From contig NC_083577.1 of the NCBI RefSeq assembly GCF_027579695.1, positions 32,415,198 to 32,479,197 of the forward strand: a stretch of 64,000 nt of DNA. Direction: 5' to 3'. A program made the position numbers and the translations under genes. The DNA is from Neoarius graeffei. Taxonomy: Eukaryota > Chordata > Actinopteri > Siluriformes > Ariidae. Every line of letters starts with the position of its first letter. The stretch's first letter is position 1. The notes beneath the pieces were generated by a model. It did not search any database, was not told the origin of the DNA, and was given only the letters and a program-made list of their open reading frames with translations. Below, piece after piece: positions 30,971-44,039 of this stretch.

Positions 30971-31975
30971 TTACGCACTTCCTGCTTCCTGAGTTGTTCG
31001 CGCCGAGTCCTTTTTCCCGCCAGTGCCGGCGTTAATTACTAATCCTTTTTTAACTTTTTTTTCTACAAATAAATTTCCAGTATCCTCTTCATTTTTATTG
31101 TACTGTCGCTTTCATTTTTGTACTTTTCACTTTCGCTTTCCTTTTTCTGGTTTTTTTCCCGTTTTTTTCTCTTTCTTTTTTCAGAAGAACGCCGAGACCG
31201 GAAGCTTTCTTTTTCTCTCCTCCTGTGTAAAGTCCACAAGCGGAGGCCATCCACATCTGATCTGCTTTAATATCAACAGATCTTCATTTAAGGTACGTGA
31301 ATCTTTTCATCATGGCACACCTTAAGCCTGTTCAGTGTGTTGAGTGCAGGATGTTTAGTCATTCTTCCTCTGTCACTAGCGATAGCTCTATTAGCTTTAC
31401 TTGTGATAAGTGCAGATTAGTTAGCTCTCTGACGGAGAAGATTACAGTGCTAGAAGCGCGTGTCCAGGCTTTAGAGCAGGTTAGTGAGCGTGAGAACAGT
31501 GTAGTTTCTGTTAGGGAAAGTCTGGACACCCTAGGTGGAGTTAGCAATCCCCCAACTCCGGCATTAGAGCCCTTACAGCAGGGCGAATGGGTGACGGCTT
31601 GGCGGCATAAGCGTAGAGCCAAAGCTACCGCTGAGGCTCGCCCACGGGAGCACCACTCCTCTCCACGTCACGTGTCGAACAGGTTTGCTCTCCTTAGTGA
31701 TGCACCCACTGAGAAACCTGAAAGAGCTCTGGTTATAGGGGACTCTATCATACGGCACGTGAAATTAGCTCAGCCTTTAGGGGCTCCAGCAGCTTTAGTC
31801 AGGTGTATACCAGGAGCCAGGGCGCCGGACACAGCAGGTAATCTTAGGGTCCTAGGCAAGCACAGGTTCTCAAAGATAGTTATCCATGCAGGAGCTAATG
31901 ATATACACCTTCATCAGTCTGAGGTTACTAAGAGTAACTTTGTAGAGGTGTCTACAATGCTAAGCCTGCCAAAGA
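30971..31975 (+). mobile_element. L2-clade LINE, inverted 5' portion
   Basis: A pyrimidine-rich 5' UTR (30975-31310) precedes ORF1. It stands head-to-head with the minus-strand L2 that ends at 30970. L2 similarity fades at about 31945-31975. The two parts look like one insertion with an inverted 5' end. Confidence 0.75.
31312..31975 (+). pseudogene. L2 ORF1, truncated: zinc motif, coiled coil, SGNH esterase
   Basis: From [15 protein letters not shown] the protein shows a Cys-rich N-terminal motif (CVEC...CDKC), a short coiled-coil stretch ([18 protein letters not shown]), a basic linker and an SGNH-hydrolase start ([23 protein letters not shown]). An in-frame upstream ATG lies at 31297. The last esterase block is missing because the L2 sequence stops near 31975; the reading frame runs on to 32052 in unrelated DNA. 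ORF1 esterases are known in L2 and CR1 elements and are thought to bind RNA or lipid. Confidence 0.75.
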
Positions 31976-32189
31976 AACTTAGTTTCAAACAGTTGTCTAA
32001 GATGGCTGTGGTTACCTTTCATGCTGTTTGCACTTTTCAAAAAGTTGTTTAAGGTTCTGTACCCCCGTTGTTGTCCACAACATTGTGGTGCGGACACTTT
32101 GAAAAAGCAAACAGGGAAAGCAATAAAAGGCATTACTCACACAGTATCCAGCTCTGTTTGTCATAAGAACAAAAGAAGCCTCAAGTGTC

Positions 32190-33609
32190 CAGTGTCTTGC
32201 AAAAGTATTCATCCCCATTTGTGTTTGTCCTGTTTTGTTGCATTAGAAGCTGGAATTAAAATGGATGTTGGGGGACACCATTTGATTAAGATAAAAAAAA
32301 ACAAAAAACAAAACAGAAATCTGGAGTGTGCATAGGTATCCCCCCAGTCAATACTTTGTAGAGACACCTTCTGCTGCAATTACAGCTGCAAGTCCCTTGG
32401 GGTATGTCTCTATTAGCTTAGCACATCTAGCCACTGGGATTTTTGCCCATTCCTCGAGGCAAAACTGCTCCAGCTCCTTCAAGTTAGATGGATTGTGTTG
32501 GTGTATAGCAATCTTCAAGTTATGCCACAGATTCTCAATTGGATTGAGGTCTGGGCTTTGATTAAGCCATTCCAAGGCATTTAAATGTTTCCCTTTAAAC
32601 CACTCTAGTGTAGCTTTAGCAGTATGCTTAGGGTCATTGTCCTGCTAAAACATGAACCTCAGTCTCAAACCTCTGGCTGACTCAAACAGGTTTTCCTCCA
32701 GAATTACCCTGTATTTTGTGCCATCAGTCTTTCCTTCAGTCCTGACCAGCTTTCCTGTCCCTTCAGATGAAAAATATCCCCACAGCATGACGCTACCACC
32801 ACCATGCTTCATTGTAGGACTGGTGTTCTCAGGGTGTTGGATTTGCACCACACATGGCATTTCCCATGATGGCCAAAAAGATCAGTTTTAGTCTCATTTG
32901 ACCAGAGAATCTTCTTCCATGTGTTTGGGAAGTCTGCCACATGCTGTTGGGTAAACTCCAAACGTGTTTTTCTTTTTTTATTTTCTTTAAGCAATGGCTT
33001 TTTTTCTGGCCACTTTTCCATAAAGCCCTGCTCTGTGGAGTGTACGGCTTAAAGTAGTTTTATGCACAGTGGTGCCATATTCTTTCCATTTTGCTTTACT
33101 GGATTTAATGGTGCTCTCTGGGATATTCAAAGTTTAGGATATTTTTTATAATTAAACCCTGATCCATACTTCTCCACAACTTTGTCTCTGACCTGTTTGG
33201 AATGCTCCTTGGTTCTCATGTTGCTTGCTTAGGAGTGCTGCAGGGTCAGGGTCCTTCCAGAACAGGTTAATTTATACAGATATTATGTGACAGATCATGT
33301 GACACTTTGATTGCACACAGGTGGATCTTAATCAACTAATAATGTGACTTATGAAGTGAATTGGTTGGATCAGCTCTTATTTCGGGGTTTCATATGAAAG
33401 GGGGTGAATATCTATGCACACCCAGATTTCTGTTTTTTTCATCTTAATTATTGTTTGTGTCACAATGAAACAATTATCACCTTTAAAGTGGGAGACATGT
33501 TGTGTGAATCAAATGGTGCTAAACCCCCCCAAATTAATTTTAATTCCATCTTGTAATGCAACAAAACAGGAAAAACATCAAGGGGGATGAATACTTTTGC
33601 AAGACACCG
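32190..33609 (-). mobile_element. Tc1-like transposon relic (CAGTGTCTTGC ends)
   Basis: The left end CAGTGTCTTGCAAAAGTATT is matched in inverted form at the right (AATACTTTTGCAAGACACCG, then TA). The minus strand carries a full-length but interrupted Tc1 transposase: the N-terminal region near 33220 (MRTKEHSKQVRDKVVEKYGS), WSNETKTDLFGHHG, KHGGGSVMLWGYFSSEG, then [10 protein letters not shown] and [12 protein letters not shown] stop precedes QDNDPKHT and others lie near the N-terminus. The TA expected before the left end is not present, so that side has changed. Confidence 0.85.
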
Positions 33610-33612
33610 TAA

Positions 33613-34113
33613 AGGCCTCTGCATGCTTGTGCGACACGGCTTTCGCAGACAGCTTTTCGCAGACAGTTGTAATTTATTGTTGAGCGGGGATAATAGGCGT
33701 GCGCTATGTTATTCACCGGCACAACACAAGGGGGCGCGAAGTCGCTAGGAGTAGTTGGTGGGTGTGGTTAGTGGAGTGTTTATCCTCCGGTTACTTATAA
33801 TGACTAGAACTGGAGTCGTATAGATGTACGTACTTCCTCACTTCCTCGATCAACCGCTCTTCGTGCTGCTCCATCTTCGCTCGTGTTTTTAAAAATCCCG
33901 GTCGTGAAAACAAAAACCGGGAAAGTAGGGAAGCGGAAGTGCGTGTACAGTGGATGTAGAGTGGACCAATCAGAGCCCTCTTGTCTGCGAGGCTTCTGCG
34001 GTGGTCACAATTTTTGGGAGGTGCGCGCAGAGCGTCTGCGAAGGTGGGGGGGCTACGCAGACACTGTCTGCGACACCGTCTGCGAGAACTGGGTTGTCAG
34101 CATAAATTGGCCT
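33613..34113. mobile_element. Harbinger/PIF-type MITE
   Basis: A 501-bp element flanked by TAA on both sides (33610-33612, 34114-34116). The inverted ends begin AGGCC, followed by a related inverted section with repeated TCGCAGACAG/CTGTCTGCGA strings. The 3-bp TAA target and these ends fit Harbinger MITEs of fish. It has no coding capacity. It sits exactly at the right end of the Tc1 relic, sharing its TA. Confidence 0.75.
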
Positions 34114-37100
34114 TAAGCCCGTCCTTGATTACCTGCCTGTAGATTCATGTTTAAAATTGGGTTGATGTGGTCCAAGCACCTTTATTCTCTTTTTTTTCTT
34201 CCAATGTATGCAGTGTAAAAGGATGTTTCTGTCATGCTCGCCCCCGGACATCCACTCTGGAGATTATGGATCTCTCACACCAGCGCTGATCCAGATCCGG
34301 GACGGGAATTCCATCTCACCTGTATTCATTTCCTGGTTTTCACCGCTGCTTATAAATACACCATTCTCAGACTCTGACTTTGCCAGAATGTCTCGTTTTG
34401 CTACTCAAGCTGTTTCTGCGCCTTTTTGCTTCTCATGGTTTTTTGCTCTAGCTATTTTTCTGGTTCATGGTGATTTGCACAAAGGTTTTTTTTTCTTTTT
34501 CATGTTTTTTTGCACTAGTGTTTTTGTCATTGCCTGTCTCGTGTTTTTGTCAAATTTGTCTCTTTTTACTCGGACTATTTTTGCCATTTGTTTTTGTCCC
34601 ATTTGTTTACCTTTTTGCCATGCCCTTTTCCCCTGGATTTAAATCACCTTATTTATTGGATACTGTCTGTGTTCTGCTTTTGGATCCTATCTCACCACAC
34701 CTCCACCACCCCTAACAGTACATTCTGGCCTACAGCAGATCACCCAGAACCTCGCCACCCTGTCCAACTCCCTCAACCTCCTAATCACACAGATGCAGCT
34801 CTATCAAGCCGTGCCTACCCCTGACCAGCCATCTCTTACTAAAGCTCCTGCCACTGCTTTTCTCCATGAGCTGAGATTCCCAGCATCTCAGCCCTACGAT
34901 GGAGAGCCAGATACTTGCAGATCATTCCTATCTCAATGCTCATTGATTATGGAGCTGCAACCTCTGACCTTCCCCACAGAATGCTCCCGGGTGGCATATA
35001 TCATCACGCTCCTCACCGGCAAGGCCAGGGAGTGGGGAACAGTGGTCTGGGACGCCGATGCTCCCTGTTGCTCCAGTTTCAAAGATTTCTCCGAGGAGAT
35101 GGGACAAACTTTCAACTGTTCTCTGTCCGGCCAGGAGGTGGCTAGGGAACTCATGGAACTGCAGCAGGGCTCCCGGTCTACCTTGGACTATGCCATCAAG
35201 TTCCGGATGTTGGGGGCATCATGCGGTTGGAACAAGAGCACCCAGGTCAACGCGTTCCTGCATGGCTTGTCCAACGCCATTAAGGATGAACTGGTATTGC
35301 AGGAACTGCTGCCGGACCTCTCCAGTCTCATGGACCTCGTCAACCGTATCGATGCCCAGTTCCAGCAATGAAGGAGAGAGAAGACCCGCCCCAGCTTCAC
35401 CTCCTCTCCACCTCCCGCCTCATCTGTCGAACCCATGCAGGTAGACTGGGTACGGGTGCCAGCGGAGGAACAACAGCGTCGGCGGAGCATAGGGGCCTGT
35501 TTCTACTGCGGTCAGTGAGAACATATCTGTCGAGCCTGCCCACTAAAAGGAACAAGCCCACCAGTGAATCGAGGGGCCCTGGTGAGCAATGTTCAGAACC
35601 AGCCCCCTGCTGATCAACCATTACTCCCTGTCATCGTCATCCACGACAACCAGCATCACCATCTCAGGGCCCTCATTGACTCAGGGGCAGACAGGAACCT
35701 GATCTTCTCCGCCACCTCCAAGCGTCTGGGAATCCCGCTACTCGCCCTCGACGTCTCGCTCACTGTCCTGACACTCAATGGCACTGGCTTGACCACCATC
35801 ACCCACCTTACCGCCCCGCTCACCCTGAGGAGTTCCAGCAACTACTCTGAAACCATCCAACTCCACGTCATGAACAACTCCCACATACCCATCATCTTAG
35901 GATTACCCTGGTTAACGCAGCACAACCCCCACCTAAACTGGGCTGATAACACCATCCTAGGCTGGAGCCATTCCTACCTAGCTTCCTGCCTGAACTCCGC
36001 TCTGCCTCCCGCCAAACCACCACAGCCTTCAGCCAGCGAGTTTCCCGACCTCTCTCATGTGCCTCCGGAATACCTGGACTTGGGTCTTGCTGAAAACAAG
36101 TCTTAAGCAGTGTCCCTCCCTCCTCACAGACCCTATGACTGTGGAATCGACCTCCTTCCTGGGACGGCACCACCCAAAGGGCGACTCTACTCTCTTTCTC
36201 CTGTCAAAAGGCAAGCCATGGAGAAGTACATCTCCGAGTCTCTGGCAGCTGGGATCATCCATCCTTCCTCCTCCCCAGCAGGGGTGGGATTCTTCTTTGT
36301 GGAAAAGGACAAGTCGCTCCACCCCTGCATTGACTATTGAGGTCTCAATGCCATCACGGTCAAGAACCGCTACCCACTACCGCTCATGACTACGGCCTTT
36401 GAACTACTCCAGGGAGCCGATATTTACCAAGTTGGGCTTGCGCAATGCTTACGATCTCATCAGGATCAGGGAGGGGGATTAGTGGAAGACGGCCTTTAAC
36501 ACTGCCACTGGCCACTACGAGTACCTCGTGGTCCCTTTCGGCCTGACCAACGTGCCCGCAGTCTTCCAGGCACTCGTCAACGATGTCCAAAGGGACTTTC
36601 TTAACATCTTCATTTTTGTGTACCTGGATGACATCCTGATCTTCTCTCACTCCCTGGAGGAACATCAGGGCCACGTCCGGCAGGTCCTCCAGCGCCTGCT
36701 AGAAAATAAGCTGTTTGTCAAGGCGGAAAAGAGCGAATTCCACCAGAGCTCTGTCTCATTTCTGGGGTTCATCATCTCCCCGGTTAGGATGCAGATGGAC
36801 CCCCTCAAGCTTGAGGCAATCGCTGACTGGCCTACCCCATCCTTGTGACGAGAGCTCCAGCATTTCCTGGGGTTCACCAATTTCTGCAGGCATTTCATCT
36901 GCAACTTCAGCACGGTGGCCAGACCTCTCACGGCGTTGACCTCGATTAAGACCTCATTCAAGTAGAGGGAGGAAGCAGAGAGATCCTTCTCCATCCACAA
37001 GCGCAAGTTCACCACAGCACCCATTCTCACTATACCCGATCTGACCAAACAGTTCATTGTGGAGGTCGATGTTTCTGAGTCCAGGGTCGAAGCCATTCTC

Positions 37101-38310
37101 TCCCAGAGGGCCAGCAATAACAAGGTCCACCCCTGCTCCTTCTTCTCTCACCAGCTGTCCCCTGCTGAACATATTTACAACATGGGTGACAGAGAGTTGT
37201 TGGCCGTCAAGCTATCCTTGAAGGAGTGGAGGCACTGGCTCAAGGGGTTGGATCTCCCCTTCCTTGTCTGGACCAACCACAAAAACCTAGAATACCTCAA
37301 GTCTGCCAAACGCCTTAATTCACGGCAAGCCCGATGGTCTCTCTTCTTCTCCTGTTTCCGATTCACACTCTCCTACTGCCCAGGCTCCAAGAACAGTAAA
37401 TCTGATGCCCTGTCCAGGATATTCTCTGCCCACCAGAAGTCTAGTATGCCCCAAACCATCCTCCCTTCACGCTGTCTGGTGGGGGCTGCCCTACTTGAGG
37501 TGGAGACGTTAGTGCAGAAGACCCTGGAGCAGGACCCCAGAGAAGGTAACTCAAGCAACATACCACCTAACCATCTGTTTGTTCCATGTTCTGTGTGAAC
37601 CCAGGTGCTGCAGTGGGGTCATGGCTCCAAGTTGGCTTGTCACCTGGGTGCTGCTCGAACCCTGGCGCTTGTCCAACAGTGCTTCTGGTGGCCATCCATC
37701 AAGGAAGATGTCCAGGAATTCGTGGAAGCCTGCGACACATGTGCCCAGAACAAGACAGTCAATCGAGCCCCAGCCAGCTTGCTAAGACCCCTCCAGACTC
37801 CTCATCGACCCTGGTCTCACATCGCCCTGGACTTCGTCACAGGACTCCCCAACTCAGGTGGCAACACATGCATCCTCACAGTTATTGACTGTTTGTCCAA
37901 GACAGTCCATTTAATTTCTCTGCCCAAGCTTCCCACAGCTAAAGAAACCACCGAATTACTCATCCTTCACATTTTCCGCCTACACGGACTCCCCACTGAC
38001 ATCGTCTCTGACCGGGGTCCTCAGTTCACTGTGCAGTTCTGGAGGGCCTTCTGCAAACTCACTGTGGCCTCCTGTAGTCTCTCCTCAGGGTTCCACCCTC
38101 AAACCAATGGCCAGGCGGAACAGGCAAACCAAGATTTGGAGGTGGCACTCAGGTGCATGGTGTCCATGGATGCCAGTTTTTGGAGTAAGTACTTACCTTG
38201 GGTTGAGTACGCTCACAACACTCTCCCTTCATCTGCCACAGGTATCTCACCCTTCCAGTGCTCCCTAGGTTACAAACCACCACTCTTCCCCAACCAAGAG
38301 GAGGAGGTCA

Positions 38311-38532
38311 ATGCGGCATGGCGATGTAGCTTACAGCAGGTTATGGTCGCTGAACTGCTGGCTGTCCAGGTGGTGCTCTGAAAACAGTGTGGGCTTTATA
38401 GATAATTGGGCTAATTTTGAGGGCACTGCTGGCCTGTTAGGGCGGGACGGTATCCATCCCACTCGGGAAGGTGCTGCTCTCATTTCCTGCAGCATAGGTC
38501 ATAGTCTCAGAACAGGCCTAGTTAATTTCTGA
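38311..38532 (+). pseudogene. L2 ORF1 C-terminal remnant
   Basis: The last ~70 residues of the ORF1 esterase: [18 protein letters not shown], then [17 protein letters not shown], the final SGNH-hydrolase block with its catalytic Asp/His pair (D..H). The N-terminal two thirds are absent because of the 5' truncation of this copy. ORF2 begins about 100 bp downstream. Confidence 0.75.
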
Positions 38533-38628
38533 CAATCCAGAGCCAAGGCCAGGGAGCAGACGAACAGGCTAAACCGACTGTCTGCTAGCTGCACAGAGTC
38601 GTCACTCAGGGCCCACTACATCGAGACT

Positions 38629-41607
38629 GTGTCTGTTCCCCGAGCTCAACAAAAAGGTAGAAATTTTCAGAGAGTTTGTTCCAGTAACCTAATCAATATA
38701 AAATTAGATCAGACTGACTGTACAGCTGCTGCCAGCACCTTTGATCTAAAGGTGGGGCTATTAAATATTAGATCTCTTACATCTAAAGCGCTAATGGTTA
38801 ATGAACTCATTACTGATCAGGAGTTTAATGTACTGTGTTTAACAGAAACATGGATTAAGCCAAATGAATATATAGCATTAAATGAAGCGAGTCCTCCTGG
38901 ATACAGTTATATACACCAGCCTCGTCTAACTGGCAGAGGAGGAGGCGTCGCGGTTATTTATAATGATTATCTAGGTGTAACACACAAAAATGGTTATAAA
39001 TTTAATACATTTGAAGTTCTTCATACTCATATAATGTATGTAGCCTCGAAAAATAAGTCTACCCAGTTAATTCCATTGCTTATTATTTACAGGCCCCCGG
39101 GGCCATATTCTGAGTTTCTTTCTGAATTTGCAGATTTTATCTCAGATTTGGTTATTTCCTTAGACAAAGCTTTAGTTGTTGGAGATTTTAATATTCACTT
39201 TGATAACCCAGAAGACCCTTTAAAAACAGCGTTTGTGTCCATCTTAGATTCAGTCGGGATTAAGCAGAATGTCATAGGACCGACCCATAATGGTGGTCAC
39301 ACCCTTGATCTAATACTAACATTCAGATTAAACGTAGACAATATAGTCATACTTCCACAGTCAGAAGTTATCTCAGATCATTGTCTCATCTCATTCAAAA
39401 TATGTCTGAGTAATAATATATGCACCTCACCACGCTACTGTATTAAACGTACTTTCACGTCAACTACTGCACAGAGCTTTATAAATGATCTCCCAGAGCT
39501 GTCAACTTTGATTGGGTCACTGTCAGCCCCTGCAGAACTCGATCAGGCAACTGAATGCTTAGAGTCAACATTCCGCCATACTTTAGATAATGTAGCTCCT
39601 CTAAAAAGGAAAATGGTCAGAGACAAAAAATTAGCACCCTGGTATAATGATGACACTCGCACATTAAAACAGACCACTCGAAAATTGGAACGTAAATGGC
39701 GTCAAACAAAATTGGTAGTGTTCAAATTGGCATGGAAGGAGAGCTTCCTGAAGTATAGAAAAGCTCTTAGTGCTGCGAGATCAACATATTTCTCCTCCCT
39801 AATAGAAGATAACAAAAATAATCCTAGATTCCTATTTAATACTGTAGCAAAATTAACCAGGAATAAATCCACTATCAACACATGCACACCTGCAGTATGT
39901 AGTAGCAACGACTTCATGAATTTTTTTAATGACAAAATTGAGAATATCCGACAAAAAATTCAAACTACTAATTTAAGGTTAGACAATGAAAGTGACCTTG
40001 TAGTTAACAATATAACTGTATCAGATCATCAGTTAGAATGTTTTACTCCCCTAAAAGAAACTGAATTACTTTCATTAATCTCTACATCAAAAGCCTCAAC
40101 TTGCGTACTAGATCCCTTACCGACACATCTATTCAAACAGATAATGCCTGGAGTAATTGAACCGCTTCTAAAAATAATAAATTCTTCTCTTATGATTGGC
40201 TATGTACCCAAATCCTTTAAACTAGCAGTTATCAAACCCCTGATTAAAAAACCTGACCTTGATCCCTGTCAGCTGTCCAATTATCGGCCAATATCAAACC
40301 TCCCCTTTATCTCCAAGATCCTTGAAAAAGCTGTGGCACAGCAGTTATGCTCATATTTACATAGGAATAACATCCATGAAATGTATCAGTCAGGATTTAG
40401 ACCTCATCATAGCACAGAGACAGCACTGGTTAAAGTAGTAAATGACCTACTGTTGGCGTCTGATCAGGGCTGTGTCTCGCTACTTGTGTTGCTTGACCTT
40501 AGTGCAGCATTTGATACCATTGATCATTCCATTCTTCTGGATAGACTAGAAAATGTTGTGGGAGTTAAGGGAATGGCCCTCTCCTGGCTCAGGTCTTATC
40601 TAACTGATCGTTATCAGTATGTTGATATAAATGGTGATATTTCTAGACGTACCGAGGTAAAGTTTGGTGTTCCACAAGGTTCTGTCTTGGGTCCACTGCT
40701 TTTTTCTCTATATATGTTACCTCTGGGCGATATTATTCGTAAACATTGTATTAGTTTCCACTGTTATGCTGATGACACACAGTTGTATGTCTCTGCAAAA
40801 CCTGATGAGAGACACCAGCTTAATAAAATTGAGGAATGTGTTAAGGACATTAGACACTGGATGCTTATAAATTTCCTTCTGCTTAACTCTGACAAGACTG
40901 AAGTACTTGTGCTAGGACCACATACAGCTAGAAGTAAGTTTTCTGATTACACAGTAACTCTGGATGGCCTTTCTGTTTCTTCACGTGCAGCAGTAAAAGA
41001 CCTCGGAGTGATTATTGACCCCAGTCTTTCATTCGAAACTCACATTGATAACATCACCCGGATAGCTTTCTTTCATCTCAGAAATATTGCAAAGATAAGA
41101 AATTTAATGTCATTGCATGATGCAGAAAAACTAGTCCATGCTTTCATTACCTCCAGGTTGGATTATTGTAATGCCTTACTGTCTGGATGTTCCAATAAGT
41201 GCATAAACAAGCTCCAGTTAGTTCAGAATGCCGCAGCAAGAGTCCTTACTAGAACTAGAAAATATGACCACATCACGCCTGTCTTATCCACACTGCATTG
41301 GCTCCCAATCAAATTTCGTATTGATTATAAAATACTACTATTGACCTTTAAAGCACTAAATGGTCTCGCACCACAGTACCTGAGTGAACTTCTGCTCCTC
41401 TATGACCCGCCACGCCTACTTAGATCAAAAGGTGCAGGCTATCTGCTGGTACCTCGTATAGTGAAGGCTACATCAGGGGGCAGAGCCTTTTCTTACAAAG
41501 CCCCACTGTTATGGAACAGCCTTCCAAGTAATGTTCGGGAATCAGACACAGTCTCAGCATTTAAGTCTAGGCTGAAAACATATCTGTTTAGTCAAGCCTT
41601 TTGTTAA
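38629..41607 (+). CDS. L2 ORF2: endonuclease-reverse transcriptase, open, 992 aa
   Basis: A single uninterrupted frame. Residues ~40-240 form the apurinic-like endonuclease ([41 protein letters not shown]). The RT runs about 480-780 with [37 protein letters not shown] and the catalytic CYADDTQLY. The C-terminal region contains the LINE-typical [12 protein letters not shown] and [10 protein letters not shown]. The protein would nick DNA and prime reverse transcription of the L2 RNA from its GATTT tail. The start codon at 38629 is the first in frame. This ORF2 could in principle work, but the element lacks a full ORF1 and 5' UTR. Confidence 0.92.
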   Translation: MSVPRAQQKGRNFQRVCSSNLINIKLDQTDCTAAASTFDLKVGLLNIRSLTSKALMVNELITDQEFNVLCLTETWIKPNEYIALNEASPPGYSYIHQPRLTGRGGGVAVIYNDYLGVTHKNGYKFNTFEVLHTHIMYVASKNKSTQLIPLLIIYRPPGPYSEFLSEFADFISDLVISLDKALVVGDFNIHFDNPEDPLKTAFVSILDSVGIKQNVIGPTHNGGHTLDLILTFRLNVDNIVILPQSEVISDHCLISFKICLSNNICTSPRYCIKRTFTSTTAQSFINDLPELSTLIGSLSAPAELDQATECLESTFRHTLDNVAPLKRKMVRDKKLAPWYNDDTRTLKQTTRKLERKWRQTKLVVFKLAWKESFLKYRKALSAARSTYFSSLIEDNKNNPRFLFNTVAKLTRNKSTINTCTPAVCSSNDFMNFFNDKIENIRQKIQTTNLRLDNESDLVVNNITVSDHQLECFTPLKETELLSLISTSKASTCVLDPLPTHLFKQIMPGVIEPLLKIINSSLMIGYVPKSFKLAVIKPLIKKPDLDPCQLSNYRPISNLPFISKILEKAVAQQLCSYLHRNNIHEMYQSGFRPHHSTETALVKVVNDLLLASDQGCVSLLVLLDLSAAFDTIDHSILLDRLENVVGVKGMALSWLRSYLTDRYQYVDINGDISRRTEVKFGVPQGSVLGPLLFSLYMLPLGDIIRKHCISFHCYADDTQLYVSAKPDERHQLNKIEECVKDIRHWMLINFLLLNSDKTEVLVLGPHTARSKFSDYTVTLDGLSVSSRAAVKDLGVIIDPSLSFETHIDNITRIAFFHLRNIAKIRNLMSLHDAEKLVHAFITSRLDYCNALLSGCSNKCINKLQLVQNAAARVLTRTRKYDHITPVLSTLHWLPIKFRIDYKILLLTFKALNGLAPQYLSELLLLYDPPRLLRSKGAGYLLVPRIVKATSGGRAFSYKAPLLWNSLPSNVRESDTVSAFKSRLKTYLFSQAFC

Positions 41608-43100
41608 TGGTGTTTATGAGGTAAAGGAGTAGATCTGGAGGGTCCTCAGACATAGAGTGTTTTGGTAAACTGGGATGTATGGATGCTGTCAGTCCCCACT
41701 CGCTTGCTCACTCGAGTTTGTTGACGGTGCAGTGGCTGGCTGCTTTATGTCCCGGTGCTCCCTCATGCCTGTGTTACCTTCTGGCTCTCTCCTTTTAGTT
41801 ATGCTGTCATAGTTAGTTGCCGGAGTCCCTGCTTGTACTCGGTGCAATATGTATACTGTTCCTACTTATTCAGGTGACATTGGGCATACCTAACCACCTG
41901 TGTTTTCTTTCTCTCCCCCCCCCCCACCCCAAATCTGTCCCTCTGAGTTACATGGAGTCAACAGGAAATCTTTTGGTGGAGGCGGTGGGGACCTCGACTG
42001 GCTATCGTAGCCTGCAGGGAATCGGCCGTCAGACATTCTGTCGCATGTCCCAGACCCGGTGAAATGTAACTGAATTGTCTTGGCCAGGCCTAAGGGTCCC
42101 ATCTGCATCTCATCATTGCTGAGGAGTGTGCTCCCATCCCTCAATCAAGCATCCAGCCAGAGCAGGTCATGATATATTTTTTTACCATATTAACATGCCA
42201 TTGTGTGTCATGCCTGATGTAAAGACTCTCGTCTCTGCGAGCCTACCACACAGATTTAATACTTGTCATTTTTAAGGCATACCTAACAACATGTTTTCTT
42301 TCTCTCTCTCTCTTCCCTCCCCCCCCATCTGTCCCTCTGAGTTACATGTTGATCCTGGGATTGAGATGCTGGCCTCTTCTGCCCCTCAGACCTGCTTGAT
42401 CCATCCTGGTGCCCTGTGTCTGGTCGGAGTTTTATCGCCCCACTCCTGTGAAGGACGGCCCCATGAGGACAGCTGAGGGTTATACCTGTTAAAACTGTTA
42501 ATATTATAGTCAGGCTGTCTGTTGTTGCCCAAATGAGGATGGGTTCCCTTTTGAGTCTGGTTCCTCTCGAGGTTTCTTCCTCATGTCGTCTGAGGGAGTT
42601 TTTCCTTGCCACCGTCGCCACAGGCTTGCTCATTGGGGATAGATTAGGGATAAAATTAGCTCATGTTTTAAGTCGTTCAAATACTGTAAAGCTGCTTTGC
42701 GACAATGTTTATTGTTAAAAGCGCTGTACAAATAAATTTGATTTGATTTGATTTGACTGTACCCTCAGCCCAGACCTTCATACGCCGCTGCAGGAGGACG
42801 TGGTCATTGGCCTGGAGAAGACTCATTTGCTCTGCCCGAGCATCCAAGAGGCAGACCGACAAATGCCGCTCTAAGGCACGCACCTACTGGGTGGGGCAGC
42901 GAGTCATGCTCTCCACGCGTCATCTGCCACTCAGAACTGTCTCCTGTAAGCTGGCCCCCAGATAACTAGGACCCTTTCTCATCAGCAAGGTCATTAATCC
43001 ATGTTCCGTCAGACTGGCATTACCACTTACTATGCGACGTATTCACCCCACTTTCCACGTGTCACAGCTTAAACCTCTGTTCTCTAGTCCTTTGACTACA

Positions 43101-43436
43101 GACTTTGACTCACCCAAAATGGCTAAAATACACTTAAAATGACCAAATATGTGCACAAAACGGTAAGTACACTTGTTTTCTTGCAATCTAAGCTTTATTT
43201 GTGAAATTTGGACAATCATTTATTTATTTTTTTATATTAATTTGTATACAGTACATACATCTTATACAAATTGTCAGCCTGGGTTACCTGTGCTCAGGCC
43301 AGATCTTGAAGCTGCCAATTAAAATGCAGCCTCAGGTCACCTGTTTTCCAAAAATTTGTGTAGCCACATACGTAATTATTTGGCTGGCGCCCTGGTGGGT
43401 GGAAGTATACAGGAAGTGTAGGTGTTCACATAATAT
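43101..43436. other. Unassigned sequence
   Basis: AT-rich sequence between the broken gypsy end and the Penelope-like element. No coding region or repeat end is recognised. Confidence 0.4.
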
Positions 43437-44039
43437 TTTATATAAATACAGTTTGTAAAGGAATCAAAGGTCACCGCTCATCTGTGGCAAGGTGCAGGAT
43501 TAAGTGAAAACTCTGAGTAAATACAATACAAATCTGCACACTTGAAGTCTGTGCAATGATTTCTTTACTGAGATAGCAAGCTTTCGGTCGCTAGACCTTC
43601 ATCAGGCAGAGTGCATAGTCCAACAAACAGTGCTGAGTTAATACATCTTAATTAGGAGCACCTGTAGTCAGTGCTGCAGCCACTCTGTGTCAGTAAAGCA
43701 TCATGGGAAATGTAGTGAAAATAGTCATGAAACATATACAAAAAAGAAAAAGAACAAGTCCATGCTGTGTACACATCAGGCTCCCGCCATCATAAAACAA
43801 AGCATAAACAGTTCAACATTCAATAAGCAATTCAGAATTAAATAAATACACTCATGTCAAAATCCTCATTTAGACCTGATGGTTGTAGTGCTTCTAATGT
43901 ATATATCTTCTTCTGTTGTTTCCCCTTTGGCCGTTTTTTGATAGGCAATATCCTACTGGATGGGGATAGCTGTTGGAAGACTCAGAATCACTTAGAAGAT
44001 CACTGTCACTGTGATTATTGTCACAGAATCACTTAGAAG

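Larger units (their letters stand above)
38310..42755 (+). mobile_element. L2-clade LINE, 5'-truncated, within gypsy integrase
   Basis: The element starts abruptly in the ORF1 C-terminus (GCGATGTAGCTTACAGCAGG), then ORF2, a ~1.1 kb 3' UTR and the tail TTTGATTTGATTTGATTTG (ending about 42755). Gypsy integrase sequence is continuous across the two borders. Short 5' truncation with an open ORF2 suggests a recent insertion. Confidence 0.9.
34230..43100 (+). mobile_element. Ty3/gypsy element, split by an L2 insertion
   Basis: Parts in order: 5' LTR 34230-34717 (TGTCATGCTC...CCTAACA), gag about 34740-35520 ending in a zinc knuckle (CFYCGQ), protease (LIDSGADRNLI near 35680), RT about 36110-36900 (YLDDILIFS), RNase H about 37000-37410, and integrase about 37600-38309 continuing at 42756-43100. 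No 3' LTR is visible. It is a fossil with several breaks. The L2 LINE at 38310-42755 inserted into its integrase region. The LTR family also occurs at 1-384. Confidence 0.88.

Noticed and set aside
31063-31254. Minus-strand frame with Lys/Arg/Glu-rich KRKKREKNQKKE text
   Set aside because: Antisense of the pyrimidine-rich L2 5' UTR; low complexity.
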